NCBI GenBank assembly: GCA_963842575.1
Contig: CAWJGS010000004.1
Location: 496,001-560,000 of the forward strand
Direction: 5' to 3'
DNA length: 64,000 bases
Source of the DNA: JACDER01 sp963842575
GTDB lineage: Bacteria > Actinomycetota > Thermoleophilia > Gaiellales > Gaiellaceae
Numbering within the stretch: the first letter of the stretch is position 1; every line of letters starts with the position of its first letter. This document shows positions 57,744 to 64,000 of this stretch, piece after piece. A program made the translations under genes and the position numbers. The notes beneath the pieces are model-generated. The model was not told where the DNA came from. It saw only the letters and a list, made by a program, of their open reading frames with translations, and did no database searches.

Positions 57744-60348
57744 GTCACTCCCTGTAGAGGGTGGTGTCTAGCTCGGCATCACCGACAGGCGCAGCTTCTG
57801 AACGCCCTTGGGGACGTTCAGCTTGAGCTTCACGACCTTGTTGGCGGGGACGACTCGGATGAGAGTCCCGACCGTCTTGGCCTTGCTCAGGTAGCCGATG
57901 ACCAGGTTCGCGTTGCCCTTGGGCCCGGACAGCCTGACCTTGAGCACCTTGCCGTTGAGGCGGGCAAGGGTGACCCGGTAGCGGATCTTGACCGTCCGGT
58001 CCACATTCGAGCTCGGGACGGTCGTCGGGGTCGTGGTCGTGTCGTCACCGTGACCGGAGCGGTCGGGCGTAGTTGGGTTCGTCGTCGAGGCCGCCACGGG
58101 GCCGGTGACCGCGGCCGTCGGGGCCGTGATCGGGAAGGTCACGTGGACGGAGCGGAACAGACCCTCGTCGACGAAGAACGCCATGACGTTCACCGTTACC
58201 GCATCGGACTCGGCCACCTCCACCGCGGTGTTCCCGTTGATGTCCGTGAACGCACAGACATTGTTCGGGCCGCTGAGCGGCGGAGCGGGCAGGATCGAGA
58301 TCGCAGGCCAGGTGGTCTGGCCGGGGATCACGATCGGCGAGATCGCCGGCAGGAACAGACCCTCGCCGCCGGAGACGAAGCAGACACGCTCGCCCGTGAT
58401 CGCGTGGCCGGTGATGTCCTGCGCGTGGGCGACGCAGACGGCGACCTGATGGTCGAACGCCGACGGGCCCTTCGGGAAGCACTGGATCAGCTTCACGAAC
58501 AGCGAGGAGACCGACTTGGCCACCGTGTTCGACACGAGCGGGGCCGCCGTGACCGGCTCATACGGATAGCGAGCGGTCGCGGTGATGCCGGCAGTCCCCA
58601 GCTCCGAGATCCCGGCCAGATCGCAGCCATTGTTGGCGTTGATGAGGCCGAAGTTGTCGAAGAAGAACCCGGTGCCGGGCAGGAAGCCCGTGCGTGCCTC
58701 GCCGTGCTCGTCCGAATAGACGGCCACGGACTGAGGCCCGGTTCCCGGGGTGGTCAGGAACACCGGATGTTGCCGCCGTCACCGGTCACGACGCGGAACA
58801 GACAGTGCGTCGGAGCCGCGACCGCGGTGCGCAGCACCTCGGCGATATCCCAGTAGTCGTACAGGCCGGACGGGTCCGCCAGCGCGTTGCCGCCCAGGTT
58901 CAGGAACCCGTTGAAGTTATTCGCGAAGCCGCCGTCGATGCCGCTCGAGAACGGATCGGCGGGCGCCTTCGTCGCGGGCAGGTACTCACGGTAGAACGGC
59001 GCGTACAGGTGGTGAGGCGTGGTCGCGCCCGGCCGCACATACAGCGAGTTCGTGCAACCGTACGGGCACGGCTCGTGAGCCGCGGGCTCACCGCCGGCGT
59101 CGTTCAGCAGCCGACTGGCCGGGGCACAGACCCTTGTCGACCTTCGTGAACGTCCCCACACCGGAGATGTCCGTAGGACCACCGGTGTTCGGAGCGATCG
59201 TGAAGTCGATCCGAGCGGAAGGCATCGGCGCGTCACCCGCGTCGATCTTGCCGTCGGACAGGTAGGTCTGGCCAGGCCGGGTCGGATCGAACGGGACCGT
59301 AGCTGATTCAGGAAGCTGAACCGCCCGTGAGCGACCGAGAACGTCCAGATCGCGCTGAAGCCGCCGACCTCGTTCGCCTGAGGCGAGCGAGCCGGTGTCA
59401 GAGCACTGGTCGACCGCGTCGATTCCGGTGGTCACGCGCGGCAAACAAATCCGCGTCGCCGGGTCGAGTCGGTCGCGGGGACCCGGCGACTCCTGGGCAT
59501 GCACCCTCGGTCGCAGCCGTGTCGTCGTGCGTGTCCCAGAACGACGTCGGATCGCTCAGCGGCCCCTGGACCGTGGCCAACCGTGAAGTGGCCAGAGTCG
59601 CCCAGTCATCGGGCAGCACAACGCCGGTGACGGACGAACCGTCCGGCAACGTGATCGGATGACCGATCCCGAGCTCATTGAAGTCCTGCAGCAACGGGAT
59701 GTTCCCGGTGACGTTCGCCTCCAAAACGTTCGGCGTCGTCTGGCCGGCCGTGTCACTGATCACCGACGTCGTCGGGCCGGTGCACGGGCCAGCCGCCGGG
59801 TTGTTGCACAGGACGATCGAGTTGAGGTTCATCCAGCCGACCAGGAAGTCGTGGACAAGAAGGACCGGGCCGGCAGTGCCGTCACGCACGGTCATCTTGA
59901 TGTCCGCGATACCAGCCTTCTGTGAGATGAAGCTCATCCCCCAGCAATAAGCACCGTCAAAAGCGCGAACAGAGAAGATCGCGCTGTTGAAGCCAGGTGC
60001 CGCGGTGACCGTCTGCGGCGTAGCCAGATGCGGGTCACCACTCCAGTCCACGAGCGTGAAGCCCGCGTCCAGATTGTCAGGGTTGTACCCCTCCGGGAAG
60101 ACCGAGGGCGGTGCGCACTTAACCAAGCGCACCGCCTCGCCCCTCCAGGCGAGATACGGAATATCTGCAAGCATCGGATCCGGGACGGTGCGTGCCTGCG
60201 CGACGGTCGTCAAAGCCATTGTCGCGCCGATCAACGCCACCATTGCCAGGAGTCCGAGCTTAAGGCGTCTGCCGACGTCCATAAGAGACCCCTCCTTGGG
60301 AGTGATTGATGGTTGCGCCATGCGGCTGTCGGGTGTTGTTAGACACCG
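57744..60348 (-). repeat. tandem duplication unit A (about 2.6 kb)
   Basis: Nearly identical over most of its length to 60458-63049, including coding, leader and downstream sequence. Differences are mostly confined to a few short blocks. Each unit holds one secreted-protein gene. No transposase or terminal inverted repeat is present. Confidence 0.9.
57768..60282 (-). pseudogene. unknown secreted protein, copy A, several frameshifts
   Basis: ATG 60282 follows AAGGAGG. Residues 1-30 are a signal peptide (LGLLAMVALIGATMALTTVA). The mature part holds Cys residues and beta-rich sequence (YLAWRGEAVRLVKCAPPSVF, MNLNSIVLCNNPAAGPCTGP, YREYLPATKAPADPFSSGID, AVCVAHAQDITGHAITGERV) and ends KLKLNVPKGVQKLRLSVMPS. 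Expected length is about 835 residues. At least three frame changes occur, near 58760, 59110 and 59400. The family is unknown; export to the surface is an inference. Confidence 0.7.
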
Positions 60349-60366
60349 AGGCCACGAACCCTACAA
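60338..60366 (-). promoter_or_regulatory. conserved promoter-like pair before copy A
   Basis: On the minus strand TTGTAG and TCTAAC are 17 bases apart. The same pair and spacing occurs before copy B, although the spacer differs. GGTGT...ACACC arms form a small inverted repeat at the -10. Confidence 0.35.
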
Positions 60367-60427
60367 GCCTCGGCGGCCATCCGCATCCCGGATGTACGAG
60401 CGTGGCGTGCGGATTTGCCCACAAAGA

Positions 60428-60455
60428 AGAGGGGCCCCCTTGTGGGGGCCCCTCT
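60428..60455. terminator. hairpin terminator of copy B
   Basis: Stem AGAGGGGCCCCC / GGGGGCCCCTCT (12 bp) with a TTGT loop, placed 28 bases beyond the stop of copy B. It has the same position and loop type as the copy A terminator but a different stem sequence. Confidence 0.75.
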
Positions 60456-60457
60456 CA

Positions 60458-63049
60458 GTCACTCCCTCGTAGAGGGTGGTGTCTAGCTCGGCATCACCGA
60501 CAGGCGCAGCTTCTGAATGCCCTTGGGGACGTTCAGCTTGAGCTTCACGACCTTGTTGGCGGGGACGACTCGGATGAGCGTCCCGACCGTCTTGGCCTTG
60601 CTCAGGTAGCCGATGGCCAGGTTCGCGTTGCCGCTTAGGCCCGGACAGCCTGACCTTGAGCACCTTGCCGTTGAGGCGGGCAAGGGTGACCCGGTAGCGG
60701 ATCTTGACCGTCCGGTCCACATTCGAGCTCGGCACGGTCGTCGGGGTCGTGTTGTGCGTACCCGTGTTCACCGTGACCGGATGCGGTCGGGTTGGTCACG
60801 CTCGGGTTCGTCGTCGAGGCCGCCACGGGGCCGGTGACCGCGGCCGTCGGGGCCGTGATCGGGAAGGTCACGTGGACGGAGCGGAACAGACCCTCGTCGA
60901 CGAAGAACGCCATGACGTTCACCGTTACCGCATCGGACTCGGCCACCTCCACCGCGGTGTTCCCGTTGATGTCCGTGAACGCACAGACATTGTTCGGGCC
61001 GCTGAGCGGCGGAGCGGGCAGGATCGAGATCGCAGGCCAGGTGGTCTGGCCGGGGATCACGATCGGCGAGATCGCCGGCAGGAACAGACCCTCGCCGCCG
61101 GAGACGAAGCAGACACGCTCGCCCGTGATCGCGTGGCCGGTGATGTCCTGCGCGTGGGCGACGCAGACGGCGACCTGATGGTCGAACGCCGACGGGCCCT
61201 TCGGGAAGCACTGGATCAGCTTCACGAACAGCGAGGAGACCGACTTGGCCACCGTGTTCGACACGAGCGGGGCCGCCGTGACCGGCTCATACGGATAGCG
61301 AGCGGTCGCGGTGATGCCGGCAGTCCCCAGCTCCGAGATCCCGGCCAGATCGCAGCCATTGTTGGCGTTGATGAGGCCGAAGTTGTCGAAGAAGAACCCG
61401 GTGCCGGGCAGGAAGCCCGTGCGTGCCTCGCCGTGCTCGTCCGAATAGACGGCCACGGACTGAGGCCCGGTTCCCGGGGTGGTCAGGAACACCGGGATGT
61501 TGCCGCCTTCACCGGACACGTTGCGGAACAGACAGTGCGTCGGAGCCGCGACCGCGGTGCGCAGCACCTCGGCGATATCCCAGTAGTCGTACAGGCCGGA
61601 CGGGTCCGCCAGCGCGTTGCCGTTCAGGTTCAGGAACCCGTTGAAGTTATTCGCGAAGCCGCCGTCGATGCCGCTCGAGAACGGATCGGCGGGAGCCTTC
61701 GTCGCCGGCAGGTACTCACGATAGAACGGCGCGTACAGGTGGTGAGGCGTGGTCGCGCCCGGCCGCACATACAGCGAGTTCGTGCAACCGTACGGAGCAC
61801 CCGGCTCTCCGCCTGCAGCCTGAGGGCGTCGTTCGCAGTCGACTGGCCCGGGCACAGACCCTTGTCGACCTTCGTGAACGTCCCCACACCGGAGATGTCC
61901 GTAGGAGCACCGGTGTTCGGAGCGATCGTGAAGTCGATCCGAGCGGAAGGCATCGGCGCGTCACCCGCGTCGATCTTGCCGTCGGACAGGTACGTGCTGG
62001 CCAGGCCGGGTCGGATCGAACGGGCCACCGTCGGCGGATCCGACAGCGAACCGCCTGGAGCGGCCGAGAACGTCCAGATCGCGCTGAAGCTCGCCGACCT
62101 CGTTCGCGAGGTTGAGCGAGCCCGTGTCAGTGCACTGGTCGACCGCGTCGATTCCGGTGGTCACGCGCGGCAAACAGACCGCGGCCGGCGACTCCTGGGC
62201 ATGACCCTCGGTCGCAGCCGTGTCGTCGTGCGTGTCCCAGAACGAACTCGGATCGCTCAGCGGCCCCTGGACAGTGGCCAACCGTGAAGTGGCCAGAGTC
62301 GCCCAGTCATCGGGCATCACAACGCCGGTGACGGACGAACCGTCCGGCAACGTGATCGGATGACCGATCCCGAGCTCATTGAAGTCCTGCAGCAACGGGA
62401 TGTTCCCGGTGACGTTCGCCTCCAAAACGTTCGGCGTCGTCTGGCCGGCCGTGTCACTGATCACCGACGTCGTCGGGCCGGTGCACGGGCCCGCCGCCGG
62501 GTTGTTGCACAGGACGATCGAGTTGAGGTTCATCCAGCCGACCAGGAAGTCGTGGACAAGAAGGACCGGGCCGGCAGTGCCGTCACGCACGGTCATCTTG
62601 ATGTCCGCGATACCAGCCTTCTGTGAGATGAAGCTCATCCCCCAGCAATAAGCACCGTCAAAAGCGCGAACAGAGAAGATCGCGCTGTTGAAGCCAGGTG
62701 CCGCGGTGACCGTCTGCGGCGTAGCCAGATGCGGGTCACCACTCCAGTCCACGAGCGTGAAGCCCGCGTCCAGATTGTCAGGGTTGTACCCCTCCGGGAA
62801 GACCGAGGGCGGTGCGCACTTAACCAAGCGCACCGCCTCGCCCCTCCAGGCGAGATACGGAATATCTGCAAGCATCGGATCCGGGACGGTGCGTGCCTGC
62901 GCGACGGTCGTCAAAGCCATTGTCGCGCCGATCAACGCCACCATTGCCAGGAGTCCGAGCTTAAGGCGTCTGCCGACGTCCATAAGAGACCCCTCCTTGG
63001 GAGTGATTGATGGTTGCGCCATGCGGCTGTCGGGTGTTGTTAGACACCG
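60458..63049 (-). repeat. tandem duplication unit B (about 2.6 kb)
   Basis: Direct repeat of unit A, same strand, separated by about 110 bases. Offset between the two starts is 2,701 bases and between the two stops 2,715, so the copies differ by net indels. Confidence 0.9.
60483..62983 (-). pseudogene. unknown secreted protein, copy B, frameshifted
   Basis: Same design as copy A: ATG 62983, signal peptide, Cys-containing beta-rich mature region, ending in the same LNVPKG-I-QKLRLSVMPS tail. Frame changes occur near 60640-60720, 61830-61960 and 62000-62160. The stretch 60750-61800, including VFLTTPGTGPQSVAVYSDEH, is intact here, whereas copy A is broken at 58760. Conversely copy A is intact at the C-terminal end, where B is broken at about 60635. 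The function is unknown. Confidence 0.7.
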
Positions 63050-63067
63050 GTAGCGAGAATCCTACAA
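63039..63067 (-). promoter_or_regulatory. conserved promoter-like pair before copy B
   Basis: TTGTAG (63067-63062) and TCTAAC (63044-63039) with a 17-base spacer, matching the arrangement before copy A. The sequence upstream of it is unrelated to that of copy A. Confidence 0.35.
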
Positions 63068-63216
63068 GGATGTTCGGGTTAGTCAAGCCCGATTTCAGCG
63101 CGGCGGAGGGCCGAAATCCCGCTCTGCCTCGGGGCTCTGGAGGGAATTGCACGGCCGGACTGACGCGAAAAACTCTCTGTGCAGGATTTCTGCAGAAATC
63201 GCCTTTGCGACGCCCG

Positions 63217-63756
63217 CTACGAGCGCTCGGATTCGTGCGCGTCAAGATCTTCTTTCAGAAGTCCGAACATGATCCCGTCCACCCACTCGCCGTGGCGGAG
63301 ATACGCCTTCCTTTTGACTCCTTCGCGGACGAAGCCCACGCGCTCCGCGTGCCGAATGGCGCGATCGTTGAAGCCGTAGCACTCGAGCTGAAGACGATGG
63401 AAGCCGAGGTCGTACAGCAGGTGCCGTTGGAACTGCCGCGCGGCCTCGTCCGCAAGCCGGCGTCCGCGGAAATCCGGGTGCGTTGCGAGGCCTCCGAGAT
63501 TCGCGATCTTGCTGCGCTGGTTCCGGACGTCGAATCCCATGGAGCCCGCGCGTTTCCAGTCCTCTCCCTCCGCCGCTTCGATCACGAACCTGCCGGTCTC
63601 GAGCGGCTCGCGCTCGGAACGCTCGATCTCCTCCAGCAGCGACTCACGGTCGCGCGGCCGGCGCGCGGACATGAACGGCTCGATGTCCTCGTGGTTCGCA
63701 AGCTCGACGAGGAAATCGAGATCGTCAACCGTCGCCCGGCGGATGCGGACGTTCAT
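63217..63756 (-). CDS. GNAT-family N-acetyltransferase (RimJ/RimL-like)
   Basis: The 179-residue protein has IRRATVDDLDFLVELANHED, the acetyl-CoA-binding FRGRRLADEAARQFQRHLLY (R/Q-x-x-G-x-G/A variant), LGFHRLQLECYGFNDRAIRH and a conserved AERVGFVREGVKRKAYLRHG. It resembles RimJ/RimL-type acetyltransferases of protein N-termini or small amines. The start overlaps the stop of the upstream transporter by four bases. Confidence 0.85.
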   Translation of the reverse strand: MNVRIRRATVDDLDFLVELANHEDIEPFMSARRPRDRESLLEEIERSEREPLETGRFVIEAAEGEDWKRAGSMGFDVRNQRSKIANLGGLATHPDFRGRRLADEAARQFQRHLLYDLGFHRLQLECYGFNDRAIRHAERVGFVREGVKRKAYLRHGEWVDGIMFGLLKEDLDAHESERS

Positions 63757-64000
63757 TCGGGCACCGGGGCCGGCCGGCGCGTCCAGGCGACCAGCCCGGA
63801 GCCGAGAGCGACTCCCCCGAGAATGAGTCCGAGCCCGACCAGCTTTTGGGGCGTGAGGGACTCGTCGAGGAGAGTCGCTCCGTATACGAGGGCGAACGGA
63901 GGCAGCAGGTAGACGACGAGGCTGGCGCGCGCCGAGCCGTGCAGGTTGACCAGCCGGTAGTAGAGGAGCGTGCCCACCGCCGTCCCGGCGATCCCGAGCG
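63753..64000 (-). CDS. DMT-family (EamA) transporter, C-terminal part
   Basis: The gene runs off the right edge. The visible part has LGIAGTAVGTLLYYRLVNLH, SLVVYLLPPFALVYGATLLD and LVGLGLILGGVALGSGLVAW, the last three membrane helices of an EamA domain. It is upstream of the GNAT gene in the same operon. Confidence 0.8.
   Translation of the reverse strand, partial: LGIAGTAVGTLLYYRLVNLHGSARASLVVYLLPPFALVYGATLLDESLTPQKLVGLGLILGGVALGSGLVAWTRRPAPVPE

Noticed and set aside
57744..63049. Transposon or integrative element for the tandem repeat
   Set aside because: No transposase, integrase or terminal inverted repeats; the unit boundaries coincide with gene regulatory ends.
1..64000. tRNA or rRNA genes
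   Set aside because: No cloverleaf consensus (GGTTCRANYCC with matching acceptor arms) or rRNA core sequence was recognised on either strand.

Overview
The window is high-GC, gene-dense DNA with many 1-4 base overlaps and GTG/TTG starts. It reads as a chromosomal segment of an actinobacterium. Gene content and protein style (GVLG-repeat surface protein, soluble PQQ-type sugar dehydrogenase with IPT domains, S6 and L9 with acidic tails, the purA-D-E-B-C-S-Q order) point by family knowledge to class Thermoleophilia (Gaiellales/Solirubrobacterales-like). No marker was aligned, so this placement is an inference. There is no phage, no transposase, no CRISPR array, no rRNA and no recognisable tRNA.

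Layout. 0-13.6 kb is accessory: broken O-methyltransferase, cupin and repeat-protein genes, small membrane and stress proteins, a MalT-like LuxR regulator, a DMT transporter, RDD and YihY membrane proteins. 13.8-18.9 kb holds a GAP-family membrane protein and a tightly overlapped minus-strand run: K+ channel, SCP2-like protein, glycogen-debranching-type glucosidase and a membrane protein. 18.9-28.4 kb has a flippase-like membrane protein, a large SARP/STAND/WD40 regulator, a DUF2156 aminoacyl-phosphatidylglycerol-synthase-like protein and a three-gene envelope cassette (helical membrane protein, holin-like DUF1469, DUF3618). 28.4-33.1 kb is a minus-strand chain: Tet(M)-like EF-G paralogue, aminoglycoside-phosphotransferase-like kinase, TOPRIM protein, class I glutamine-amidotransferase-type hydrolase and SDR. 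33-42 kb has a sugar dehydrogenase, an ArsR-type regulator, a cupredoxin and a thiamine block: thiamine pyrophosphokinase converging on a complete TPP-riboswitch-controlled ABC importer. 42.1-44.5 kb is an M11-like secreted metalloprotease with long polyproline spacers.

44.9-57.7 kb is the clean housekeeping core: rpsF-ssb-rpsR-rplI-dnaB, then purA, purD-purE-M20 peptidase, purB-purC-purS-purQ, and dinB. LexA-box-like sites lie in front of ssb and dnaB. 57.7-63.0 kb is a tandem duplication of about 2.6 kb carrying two copies of an unknown secreted protein, each with its own promoter-like element and hairpin terminator. A GNAT acetyltransferase and a truncated DMT transporter close the window.

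Many accessory genes carry frameshifts (at least 15 loci), while 44.5-57.7 kb carries none that I can see. Some of these are probably sequencing errors. In this annotation a gene needing one correction is listed as CDS, and most genes needing several are listed as pseudogene; the exceptions are the SARP/STAND regulator (20644) and the thiamine pyrophosphokinase (36734), kept as CDS although each appears to need more than one correction. The most interesting signals are the LexA-like pair in the replication operon, the duplicated secreted protein with local divergence, the intercistronic TPP riboswitch overlapping a Shine-Dalgarno, very short divergent promoters with near-symmetric -10 cores, and apparent leaderless starts.
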